The notes beneath the pieces were generated by a model. The model was not told the origin of the DNA. It saw nothing but the letters and a program-made list of their open reading frames with translations, and made no database searches. Position numbers and translations under genes: made by a program. From the NCBI GenBank assembly GCA_028583405.1, contig CM053260.1, forward strand, positions 13,538,660 through 13,602,659: a DNA stretch of 64,000 nucleotides, written 5' to 3'. Shown piece by piece: positions 23,227-30,800 of the stretch; the stretch's first letter is position 1, and every line of letters starts with the position of its first letter. Source of the DNA: Pogonophryne albipinna (Eukaryota; Chordata; Actinopteri; Perciformes; Artedidraconidae).

Positions 23227-26200
23227 ACACCACAACACAGACTATAACACCCTTTGCTGTTAAATACCAACCAACTATGTGCAATATGTGCTATATGTGT
23301 AATATATATATATGCCGGTAAAACTGTGCTATATATACCTGGCTGCTAATTCCTAAGAACTAACAGGATGTGTATTTTGAAAATTATGTAACTTTTTATT
23401 ATATCATAACTTAGTACTTTTTAATGCATGTAACATATGTAACATTAAGCTGTCTGTGGCTCTTTTTTTCTGCTGTAACTCCATACATTTCCCCTCTGTG
23501 GGACTAATAAAGGTATTCTGATTCTGATTTACTACCTCCGGTCTCTCTGGAAATTCAAATCTGTGTAACTTTAGTGAGTACAGTGGTATCGCTCAGCTAT
23601 TTCTGTCCAATATAAAGCCGGAGGCCATGCTGCTGCCTCCTTCTGTCCTCTTGTTTCTCAGGTGCAGAAATCCATGGTTTGATAATAAGGTGATTCAGTA
23701 TTTTACAACTTGACTGCTGCAGGAAGACATACACTGCTGACATAACTGTCATGTTAAAACAATCATTTAAATATAAGACTCCTGTGCACAACCAAAGCGT
23801 ATTAATGCTGTCCTGTTTCACTCTGGAGGAGTTAGGAGCATGAAACACATCTTCCACCTCATTCATCTTCAAATATCTAATAAACATTCATGCATTTAAT
23901 AAACCATCAAACTGTGGGCTTTTTTAAATACACTTCTTTCTTACACTGTCAATTCCTAACATGTCTATTTTTTACAGAACCTGTACACAATATATGACAT
24001 ACTCATACTGCTGCTGTGTGTCAAAGGGATGTGTTAACAGCTTGAGCTGCCAGGGAAAGATGAAGTCACTGTTCAACATACAGTATGGCTATACAATCAA
24101 CTGTTTAATTATACTACAGTACTGAGATTTGTTTTGAGCCTGCAGACCTTAAACGGTTTCTTCTCCCCTGTTGGCTCTCAGTATCGGTGCACCGCACTAA
24201 TATGCTACCTTTAAGGGGGAGAGGGGTATCTATAAGGGGAGGAGGTTCAGGTGAATGGGAGCTTAATGGCTTTCTACAGAAAGTCTGAGAGGGGTGCAGC
24301 TAAGCACGTCAAAGCACCAATATCAACATTTACTTTAAACAAAATTTCAGAGCAAATTGACAAATACTCATTGGGAATGTAAACAGCAACACAACCAAAG
24401 CTTTTCTTTAACTCTCTGATACGTGCACACTAAAAACGAAAGCCTTTAAAATGCTTAATCAAAGCCCCATTCGACTTTCATATGCTCATTTATTTGATAA
24501 ACCTAAGAGAGAATGACAAATAAAAACATTAGAATTTGTTACCCAGGACAGAGGCTTCCTGTGAATGAGTAAACATGACGTTGGTGAGTATCTGCAATGC
24601 AGGTGATTGTTTTGAACCAAACTGTCAGCCTCCCTGAGGGGAAACAACCCACCATCGTGTTTCTTAACGACTAAGGGACTAAATGATAGGGTTACCACTT
24701 GAACAAATAAGTGGTTCATGTTTACCTCAATGACAAAATATACCAACGGCTCTCAGAAAAAAATAAGCTCAAGCTTACTCTCTCAGTTCAGTTGACTAAA
24801 CATAATCTTAGTTAAATGACTACAAGCTACAGGATCCACAGACAAAGAACATCTTCTATCTGTGAGGTTCATCTACATTGTATGATTCTTATTAGGCTGC
24901 AATTACACCTGCAGATCTATCTTACTTTTACCTGATGGGTTACATGTCTATCATTCTAATGAAACTAAGCAAGGTTAACATTAAACATTTTCTAATTAAC
25001 ACTGAACACTTTTAAATTAATTTCTAATCATTTAATTAATCAAATACAGACAAGCACTTATAAAATTGAGTGGATAAGGCAGCGAAGAAAAGCTAACCCA
25101 TTTCACTCCAAAGTCCCATACTAGACCAATAGGGCAATCAGTGTTGGCATCATACTGTATATGTAATATTAAGCAGTGAGGAGCATATACTGATCATTAC
25201 ATCACTCTGTGTGGTGAGGTCTTTCCCCCTGTTGCTGCTGGATCACTTGATTTGCATGTGTGTCGGTATGTATGTGTATGAGCGTGTTTGTGAGTGTGTG
25301 TTAATGTAATGGCTCTTCCTGCACAGTATTATGAGAGGAGTGTATGTCTGCTGAGCTCTGGCCTACACTAATTACAGTATACAGATCAGTGGAGATTGAT
25401 CCAGGAGAAGACAGCAGTCTGCTTTAGCTCCTGATTAAACTCGTCATGGAGGTAACACAATAGCCCTGACAGGAAAAATAGAGAGCGAGGATGGACTGAA
25501 ATAAACCCTGCAGGCTGTGTATTAACCAGAAGCGGGCGAAAAGCCTCATCTTATTAATCTGCGTTGCTTCAGAGTGTTTCCTCATATGTCATAAGAGATT
25601 TAAGCTGCACAGGAGAGGATATGTTTAATATAATACAGATAGCACTTGTCAACACATACCATCTTCTGTACTTCAAGGTACGCCCTGATGTCTCAAAAGT
25701 TATCTTTAGTTTTAAGCCCCTCCAGCGTCATAGCTCTCAGGTTTGCGATATCGTCGATCTGCCCGTCCACCACTTTAGTCAACACCAAAATATGTGTGGT
25801 TCAGAAAATAAATCCTCATGACTTTGATGATACTCAGAATTTTTGTCTAGCACCACCATGAGAATCACGTGCAGTTTTAGTTGATTATTCTGGAATATTA
25901 CATGAAATTTGGTATAAACATTCCTATTTCCCTTAAGATACGATATTTTGACGATGGGTTTAAAACAGTGATCGCTGTCGACTAGTGCTGTGAAACCCTT
26001 AGGCCTAGAATATGGTTAACATTGTACCTCCTAAACATCAGCCTGTTAACATAATCATTGTGAGAAGTATGACATGCTAGCATTAGCGTTTAGCTGAAAC
26101 CTGCGCTGTGACAAGTTCAGCCTTACAGAACTGCTAGCATGGTAGAAGACTTTGAAAAACCAAACTAAGAAAGGGCAAAACAAAACAACAAGAAACATAG

Positions 26201-29200
26201 CATTCTATGATCCTTGAGCTCTCTGTTTACCTAAGCATAATACTTAAGGATTTATGAAAGAAAAGCATCAAATCAGCACGAAAACCAAATCTGAAAAAAG
26301 ACAGAAGGAGGGAAAAGAAGACTGAGTCTCAAATCCTAGAAAGACTGGGTAGATGTCACAGGTAGGCAGCAACTAAAAGTGCTGTCTTTCGTCATATCAC
26401 AATAAGGATTTTATTTAGCATTTTCACTGTTAGTTTTAGCTAGTGACAAGAGGAACTTGTGCAATAATGGTACAGATGTTGTATAGACCTGCTTGGGTTG
26501 TATAGTTTCAGATTTGACATGCTTAAACTACAAACAGCGGTAAATCCAGTGACAAGTCTCCACTTCCTGATGCTTGTGTTTCCCTTAACCTGAAAAGGCC
26601 CTGCATGTAAGGGTCAGGTCAGTTTTCAGGGTATTAGTCTGCCTCTCTATAACACATATGGGCATAAATAATTCATGTTGCTGGCTCTCAAACCTACCTG
26701 ACCAAAGTATTCACCACTTAATGGTAATTCATCGAGGTCTGCAGAGAAAACACCACGCTCCGCTTCAGTACAGCTATAAAACTTTAATATAGTGGTGATA
26801 GCTTTATCTTTTTTCATTTAAAAGAAACCTTGCATACCGTACTTGAAAGCAGATACAAAGTTAAGATGGTTGAAGCATATAGTATGTGTCCTGCATATTG
26901 ATGCATTTGAATATTGTATCTTTGCGTTTCCCAATACACATGTGTACAGTGTGTCTGTGCCAGACAGTATACAGTATCTATTAGAAACAGCTTCCAATAA
27001 TTAATTGCTTCTGGGTTTACATTACAACTGAGGTCAGTGCAAGAATGCCAAGAGCAGATAGCTGTAATTGATTCACACGTTTATTATGTGCAGATTAGGC
27101 CCGCTGCCAAGGATGTGCCACTGGCAGAGCACTGAGAACTTGGACAAAGCTAGATAGATTTCTAATACTGCTGTTGAGAGCTGCATTTTGAAAAACATAC
27201 CCTCACTGTCACTCGACACCGGCATCATTCACTGTGCTTGGGTTTGGTTAACATGAGGTGAATTAGCCAGTGATTAACCTGGCTGACTCAACGGTTATGA
27301 ACAGGAAACAGATAATCATTTGATCTGTGCAAGGAAAGCCAAGATAATGAGGTGAGTTTGTACAGTAAATGTAGTATTTATGAGCATTGAATATTCAAGT
27401 TTTCAGTGAAGTCAATCAAGGTGACCCTTGTCCCTCTTAAGCTCCACCCTCTCATTTCCTACACTTCTCATACTGCAGGTGAGGTGTCTGAGCATGTCTG
27501 TTTTGACTCAAATATTACCCTGGTCCCAGTATCCCCCCCTAAAGCCCTAAGTAATAAAACCTCAAACACAGATTTACCTGTGCCAAGTCTCTGATTGCAG
27601 AAAAATGTGTCGACTGCGGAATATTTCTGTGAGGTACTTTATGATGTCATGTTATCTGGACAGAGGCTGTTAGGCAGATATTTAGTCTAAAGGACTACTT
27701 TAACATCGTGGAAATATTATTATTATTATTATTATTATCCTACTGTGCTGTTTTTAGCCTTATTCTAAGCTAAACTAACTGTATTCTGGCTGTAGCTTCA
27801 TATCTGTACAGACTTGACAGATGTTAATTCCATGTTAATAAGCAAAGTAATACTGTTCAACCAAACATTTGGAAGTCATCATCAAGCCTTCATTAAAGCC
27901 CTCAAACTCTTGCTGATTTCACAGAGGGACAGTCCTCAGCCCTCGTGGATTTGTGTGTCAATGTCTGTAAGTCCATGAAAGCAAAAACCGAACTGATTTC
28001 AACCAAATTGCATAAGCCAGTAAGGACCAAAATGCCAAAGGCCACATTGTCCCTGTTGAATCTGTAGTGGGGATTTAACATCTGTCAGAAACCGCGGGAT
28101 CTGTTCTGTGGAGGACTAGAAATCTCCATGATTTGAAAAAGGGCCTCCCCCATGTCCCCAAGCAGAATAACTCCACATCAGGCCTGAAGCTGCCTCTAAA
28201 GCTTCTGTATGACACTTTAAAAACCTTACTGAGGAGTTTGAATAATGAAAAAGGGCAATAAATACTTAGCTCATTAATATTCAGCCTAACACAGTGAACA
28301 TGTCTTTGATTAGCTCATGGAAGCTTGAGCTCAAACAGAGTCTAAATAGAAATTATTCTTGGAAAAATGCAACAACAAAATGATGCTCTACATCGGGATG
28401 TGCAACATTTAGTCTCTTATGGTCGTGTTGAAGGACTTTAAAACAACGATCTTAGTTTATAATGACTCTACCATCTGTCTGTTGCACTGCGAATTAGTAA
28501 AACTCATTATCTTATGCAGTTTTGAGTGGTGACCTCAGGGTACATCGGCTGCAGTAGGAGTCACGCAAAACCCAGTGGAATCAAACTCTTCTCATTCATA
28601 CACCACTTCGACTCAAACAATAGATACACACATATACACAGACTTAAGAGAACTTCATAACATCTTAATAAAGATAACTAACAGAGGACCCCGGGCTGAA
28701 CGCTAACTTTTAAAAGAGGTTGCCAGACTCGCAACAAGTCATCAGGTTTTGGTTGCCAAACTGATGATATGGTTGCCATTATAAGTTACTTTATATTTTG
28801 AGCAAGTAAGAAAATGTGCAGATTTACATATGCTTATTACTCAGTGAGTAATGTAAAATTGAAGAAGTTAAAAAGAGGATAATCTTCTATTGTTGACTTT
28901 ACAAGCTGTGTGTTTATTTTTCAGCTTAAAACTCAAAGAGAACCGTTCACATTATATGTTTCCATGGTAACACAGTGACACTTTCCAACTGTCACAAACT
29001 GTATATAGTTCCAGTAGTGCAGCTGGTCACGGGTCCCTCAAAAATGAATACAGCAAATCACTGGTTGCTTGATCATCCGGTCTCTCCCTTTCCAAATGTC
29101 TTTTTCTAGACCTTTGAGCATATTCCCATTACAGAACCCATTAGCACTTCAGCTTTGAAGTCTTGAATGGTGGGTCCCTCAAGTGACACCAACACCAGCG

Positions 29201-30580
29201 TGTCCATCATCTCTACTTTCAGTGTAGAAATCTGGGCTTGAACCCCCTCTCACGTTCAGATGAAGAGACTGGTAGAGCCAACCACACATTACAAATAATG
29301 ATGTTTTATCTATGAGTTTCAGTGGGCCCCCTCTCGCCATCAAGCCCTCTCTTTACATCTTCAATTACCAACAATACACGTACTGGGTAATATGCATTGG
29401 TTAGAGAAAAATGACAACACTAGATCCAATGGATATATTATTTTCCCTCAGTAGTATTTTCCCTTAGATTATAAGAGCTTTAGTATTTGTTGGTAAGCCA
29501 CTAAAATCAGTTACAGTGTACAGTATCTCACCAAATACCACTATATTCATGTACAATGATTATAAAAGATTAACAGATTATCATGTTATCTATATGAACA
29601 TATGTCATATCTAGGTCAGCATAGTTCTTATCTTAAGTTAAAACAATACGTAAGTCTCTGCTATGGAATAGATTTAAATAAATCAGCACTTACTGTAAAG
29701 GGCTGTTCCAAAGAGTACAAACATTAATCATGTTAAATAACCTTCAATATATATTATTGTAAACAAATGAACCATGGTAGAGGCAATGTTTATCTACTTA
29801 ACCTGCGTGAAAATAAAACATAAACACAATTGTCTGGTATTCAATATATCATTTGGAACATTTTCAGGAGATTATTGTTTTATATGGCATGATGTATGTC
29901 ATTAAGCTTATTTCTTTAGATCGCATTAGAGCTGAAACTCTATATCAATTAATCGATTAATTGATAGTCAGAAAATTGCCAGCTATTCTTCATATAATAG
30001 GTTGTTCTCTCAGTCTTCTAGAATAATACATTATTTACATTTTAGGTGGTGGGCTAAGAAACTTTGGATAAGTTTAAAACCTCAGTATGGACTCTGGGAA
30101 CTTCTTTTTTATAGAATCAACAATATATTGATTAATGAAAAATAAAAGGTAGATTATTCAATAACACTTGTAATCATTCCGGCACTACTTCACATACTGT
30201 TTACTAGGTACAAAATGTATTATATTAAAAAAACTGATCACATTTAGATGATATCTGATATGTAGTATGGCAGTACGGCATAATTTAAGCAGACACATTT
30301 GTACACAATTGTACTTGATTAGACTATATATATATATATATATACTATATTACTGAATAAATGTATTCTCCAAGACTGTTTATGTGTCATACATTTTTCT
30401 CATTCCACTCAAATTCCTCTCATACAATCCAAGCAGGCACCCATACACACCCACATGTGAACTTGAGCTCGCTCACAACGCAAACACAAGCCATTTTTAT
30501 GGCCTACACAAAAACAACGTCTCTATCTTCTATTCTGTCTGTCACTCACCGGCCTTCCCCTCCTCCTTCTCGGACCTCAT
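7752..30580 (-). CDS. kazn: Kazrin gene (span of all supported coding exons; spliced)
   Basis: Kazrin is a cytoplasmic scaffold of vertebrates. It is linked to periplakin and desmosomes, p120-catenin/ARVCF, cytoskeletal organisation and endosomal traffic; these roles come from the family, not from this sequence. The assignment rests on near-identity to kazrin over many exons, including coiled-coil residues LLREEVVQLQEEVHLLRQMK, the KRKKKKEK linker, and SAM segments such as RRKLRLAIEDY and LDHHWVA. Splice phases agree across all thirteen exons from 19,090 to 7,752. Joining the candidate first exon at 30,550-30,580 gives 2,040 coding nt: 679 residues and a stop. Approximate positions: coiled coil 12-180, basic linker 283-323, SAM1 357-425, SAM2 435-504, SAM3 520-590. 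Human long kazrin is larger (about 775), mainly at the N-terminus. Whether this is kazna or kaznb cannot be decided here. Confidence 0.9.
8390..8486 (-). CDS. kazn: Kazrin exon: linker after SAM3
   Basis: The acceptor ATTCACAG ends at 8487 and the donor AAG|GTATCA starts at 8389. The 97-nt exon completes a Ser codon split with the previous exon (AG|C), then encodes SAEQGTEVITSS... to RRSGK (32 residues). Its position matches the Ser/Arg-rich stretch after SAM3 in kazrin. An acceptor three bases further in (exon start 8483) is also possible and would drop one residue. Confidence 0.8.
8702..8868 (-). CDS. kazn: Kazrin exon: SAM3, second part
   Basis: The acceptor GCTCCTCAG ends at 8869 and the donor CAG|GTAGAT starts at 8701. 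The exon starts in phase 0 with EFADNLQGKGIHGAV and continues through MVLDPSFD, IPSNKHML and HRHLYEEM to VPN, leaving two bases. This is the helix-loop core of the third SAM domain, close to kazrin EYADNL...HGAV. The preceding minus-strand reading frame is open but is intron. Confidence 0.92.
9245..9346 (-). CDS. kazn: Kazrin exon: start of SAM3
   Basis: The acceptor CTTTTTGCAG ends at 9347 and the donor AAG|GTTGGT starts at 9244. Its 102 nt give exactly 34 codons (phase 0 to 0), from ALQAQRAKCEDQ to WIGDIDLK. The WTSHRVMKW stretch is the first helix of SAM3 and matches kazrin and, more distantly, the liprin SAM repeats. Confidence 0.92.
9544..9775 (-). CDS. kazn: Kazrin exon: SAM2
   Basis: The acceptor CATCTTCCAG ends at 9776 and the donor GAG|GTCAGA starts at 9543. 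The exon completes a split Gly codon, then encodes LSKASELDHHWVA, the LVDGRVLNSL turn and LLAIQLLQILNFDKE (77 residues). This is the whole second SAM domain. The LSKA-ELDHHWVA junction is diagnostic of kazrin. Confidence 0.93.
9993..10536 (-). mobile_element. 5'-truncated L2-like LINE in a kazrin intron
   Basis: The minus strand encodes the end of an L2/Maui-type reverse transcriptase ORF: LQHIQNSAARLL near the 5' end, then HNTPVLQNLHWLPVRQRIDF and, after a frameshift in a G/C run (about 10368-10378), WNSLPQPIRDCPDLTTF. The 3' end is AAGCGACTTTGAGCACCTG followed by an ATT-rich tail, ending near 9993. It has the same orientation as kazrin, lies between the exons at 10,793 and 9,775, is 5' truncated and cannot be active. 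Its tail matches that of the SINE at 22.2-22.7 kb. Confidence 0.8.
10793..10911 (-). CDS. kazn: Kazrin exon: SAM1, second part
   Basis: The acceptor GTGCTCTTTAG ends at 10912 and the donor AGG|GTGAGC starts at 10792. The exon starts in phase 0 with VLLGLTDEDLELGLG, continues through HRRKLRLAIEDYRRAEGDQ and leaves two bases. It is the second half of the first SAM domain, nearly identical to kazrin LSDEDLQLGLG...RRKLRLAIEDYR. Confidence 0.93.
11010..11200 (-). CDS. kazn: Kazrin exon: linker and start of SAM1
   Basis: The acceptor CCAATCCAG ends at 11201 and the donor AAG|GTACGC starts at 11009. Its first two bases complete a split Asp codon with the exon ending at 13,696, giving GLFD-DSDS as in mammalian long kazrin. 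It then encodes SLSDGEEQLDRLQQ and the first SAM1 helices (AGAVQAWLEVV, MPMYIRACSENVKSGK). This exon is used only when the 13,696 donor is chosen, so its inclusion defines the SAM-containing isoform. Confidence 0.92.
11521..11532 (+). promoter_or_regulatory. CTCF-like motif with one mismatch
   Basis: CCACTAGGTGGA fits the CTCF core CCASYAGRKGGC except for the last base. It lies in the kazrin intron between the exons at 13,696 and 11,200. A match by eye only; such a short motif can occur by chance. Confidence 0.2.
13649..13819 (-). CDS. kazn: Kazrin exon with alternative short-isoform ending
   Basis: The acceptor CCCCGTTCAG ends at 13820 and the exon starts in phase 0 with SMEDLEDQKRKKKKEKM, a basic stretch that could be a nuclear localisation signal. 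It continues with LGSLSRVFARGKQRKS and GLFD. There are two outcomes. If the donor GATG|GTACAG is used (exon end 13,696), it joins the SAM exons. If it is not, translation continues for 15 residues ending DYYIEEDADW and stops at TGA 13649-13651. Both ends are known from mammalian kazrin, where the short forms lack SAM domains. The short product would be 338 residues from the candidate first exon. The 3' flank holds a short CA repeat near 13590-13612. Confidence 0.9.
   Translation of the reverse strand, partial: SMEDLEDQKRKKKKEKMTLGSLSRVFARGKQRKSLEPGLFDGTATPDYYIEEDADW
14258..14455 (+). repeat. Non-LTR retroposon 3' tail
   Basis: The segment ends TTTCCCAAATTGGGATTAATAAAG, then TCTTATTTTATCTTATTTTA. 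This ending, a short inverted CCCAA/TTGGG next to ATTAATAAAG and a simple repeat, is typical of fish LINE/SINE tails. The 5' limit is uncertain and no coding part is recognisable. Confidence 0.45.
14774..14907 (-). CDS. kazn: Kazrin exon: serine-rich linker
   Basis: The acceptor CACATCTAG ends at 14908 and the donor AAT|GTAAGA starts at 14773. Two bases complete an Ala codon, then VVRISPCHSRQPSVISDASA and DRSSTPSDINSPRHRTHSLCN follow (44 residues), almost identical to mammalian kazrin. A second AG inside (ending 14,894) would also splice but in another phase. The roughly 17-residue segment that follows SLCN in the human long form was not found before the next exon, so it is probably absent here. 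Confidence 0.92.
15058..15238 (-). CDS. kazn: Kazrin exon: end of coiled coil
   Basis: The acceptor TGTTTCCCAG ends at 15239 and the donor CAGG|GTGAGC starts at 15057. It encodes 60 residues, AKQSLATLTKDVPKRHS to QTLYHGHSTDRQ, plus one base. AKQSLATLTKDVPKRHS and QADLPLTAAIRQSQQTLYH are hallmark kazrin sequences. Confidence 0.94.
16182..16352 (-). CDS. kazn: Kazrin exon: coiled coil
   Basis: The acceptor TCGTTCTGCAG ends at 16353 and the donor ATG|GTGACT starts at 16181. Its 171 nt are 57 whole codons, ESDDAVKVLAKEKDMLEREK to KELEAELTM, with regular heptads. This matches kazrin's central coiled coil, which mediates self-association and partner binding in the family. Confidence 0.94.
16762..16898 (-). 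CDS. kazn: Kazrin exon: coiled coil
   Basis: The acceptor TGTGTCGCAG ends at 16899 and the donor AAG|GTAGCA starts at 16761. After a split Ala codon it encodes MKGDRKRLKVEKSDLMSQMQ, then the TTLESREEQL region, to DQHRK (45 residues). It is highly similar to kazrin. Confidence 0.94.
17051..17062 (+). promoter_or_regulatory. CTCF-like motif
   Basis: CCACTAGATGGC is an exact fit to the CTCF core CCASYAGRKGGC. It lies in the kazrin intron between the exons at 18,899 and 16,898. Found by eye; occupancy is unknown. Confidence 0.35.
18899..19090 (-). CDS. kazn: Kazrin exon: first common coiled-coil exon
   Basis: The acceptor CTTTTCCCTCAG ends at 19091 and the donor CAAG|GTCAGG starts at 18898. The first two bases are TG, so the upstream exon supplies the first codon base: A gives Met, G gives Val. 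In mammals both MLLREEV and VLLREEV occur, depending on the alternative first exon. The exon then encodes LLREEVVQLQEEVHLLRQMK, DMLNKDLEETQGG and SATELRLQLGDREQELDRAK to ALQ (63 residues). It starts the coiled coil. The next upstream exon lies more than 11 kb away. Confidence 0.93.
20293..20367. repeat. (GT)n microsatellite
   Basis: About 75 nt of nearly pure TG dinucleotide repeat, in a kazrin intron. It creates artificial poly-Cys-Val and Thr-His frames on the two strands. Confidence 0.95.
22238..22676 (-). mobile_element. Tandem dimer of a tRNA-derived SINE with L2-like tail
   Basis: On the minus strand from 22,676 there is a pol III A-box-like GGTGGCGCAGTGG, a B-box-like CAGTTCGAAACCC, then TTGTGTCCTTGGGCAAGACA. 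From about 22,455 downward a second, more diverged copy follows (GTGTGGCGCAGTGCGC, then CTTGGGCAAGACC). The element ends AAGCGCTTTGAGCACCTGG and an ATT tail, the same end as the LINE at 9,993-10,536, suggesting mobilisation by L2-like machinery. A small hairpin CGCCTCGA/TCGAGGCG (22,458-22,478) sits at the monomer junction. Confidence 0.7.
23150..23230. repeat. 63-nt poly-C run followed by (CA)n
   Basis: An uninterrupted C run covers 23,150-23,212, then about nine CA units and CACCACAACACAG. The minus strand is a 63-nt G run, which could form G-quadruplexes. Its exact length is unreliable in any assembly. It creates a spurious poly-Gly frame. Confidence 0.95.
23470..23530 (+). repeat. Non-LTR retroposon 3' tail
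   Basis: CATTTCCCCTCTGTGGGACTAATAAAGG followed by TATTCTGATTCTGATTT is the typical end of a fish LINE-type retroposon. The body is not identifiable. Confidence 0.5.
27717..27738. repeat. (ATT)n microsatellite
   Basis: About seven units of TTA/ATT. No adjoining retroposon body was recognised. Confidence 0.7.
29930..30185. mobile_element. Possible decayed hAT-type MITE
   Basis: The segment begins near TAGAGCTGAAACTC, resembling fish hAT termini (TAGGGCTGCAAC). It carries the exact 24-bp palindrome at 29,943-29,966 centred on AATCGATT and ends near ATTCCGGCAC. Terminal similarity is weak and no target duplication was found. Confidence 0.3.
30323..30346. repeat. (TA)n microsatellite
   Basis: About ten uninterrupted TA units. 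Confidence 0.85.
30550..30580 (-). CDS. kazn: Candidate alternative first coding exon of kazrin
   Basis: On the minus strand an ATG at 30,578-30,580 (context GAGGACATGA, purine at -3) opens MRSEKEEGKA, and the exon ends GCCG|GTGAGT, a near-perfect donor at 30,549. An in-frame TGA lies 16 codons upstream, so this is the first available Met. One base remains at the donor. Joined to TG at 19,090 it makes GTG (Val), giving KAVLLREEV, which parallels the VLLREEV join of a mammalian isoform. Total coding length then becomes an exact multiple of three. The 5' UTR and promoter would lie at about 30,590-30,800, which is locally GC-richer. The residues themselves match nothing I recall, so this is inference from splice signals and phase. 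Confidence 0.5.
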
Positions 30581-30589
30581 GTCCTCTCC

Positions 30590-30800
30590 AGCACAGGCTC
30601 CGCTCGACTCCACTGTCAACTGTGGTGTGAGCTCTCATAGCAGGTAAAAAAAAAGGAAACACACACACGTACTGTATACGTACAGACCGGTGAACGAACG
30701 CTCAGAATGCACCACCACAGCCGGCCGCTCCCAGCCTGTGAGGCTCCACCCAGACAGGTTACTAGGAAGTCGTCTCCTGGGAGCCACTCGGCTACATTGC
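30590..30800 (-). promoter_or_regulatory. Possible promoter/5' UTR of the kazrin first exon
   Basis: A GC-richer segment just upstream (minus strand) of the candidate start codon, containing AGCCGGCCGC and several CpGs. No TATA box at a convincing distance was identified. It depends entirely on the first-exon call. Confidence 0.25.

Larger units (their letters stand above)
19091..30549 (-). other. kazn: Large kazrin intron (if the 30.5 kb first exon is used)
   Basis: About 11.5 kb without a recognisable exon. It holds a GT microsatellite, a SINE dimer, a 63-nt poly-C run, LINE tails and an AT-rich palindrome, listed separately. Several reading frames of 60-130 codons occur, but they are created by simple repeats or lack any recognisable domain. 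Confidence 0.45.

Noticed and set aside
23037..23270. Poly-Gly frame
   Set aside because: Created by the 63-base G run on the minus strand; no flanking coding signal.
26990..27330. Possible conserved non-coding element in the large intron
   Set aside because: The non-repetitive, homeodomain-site-rich look is suggestive, but conservation cannot be judged from one sequence.
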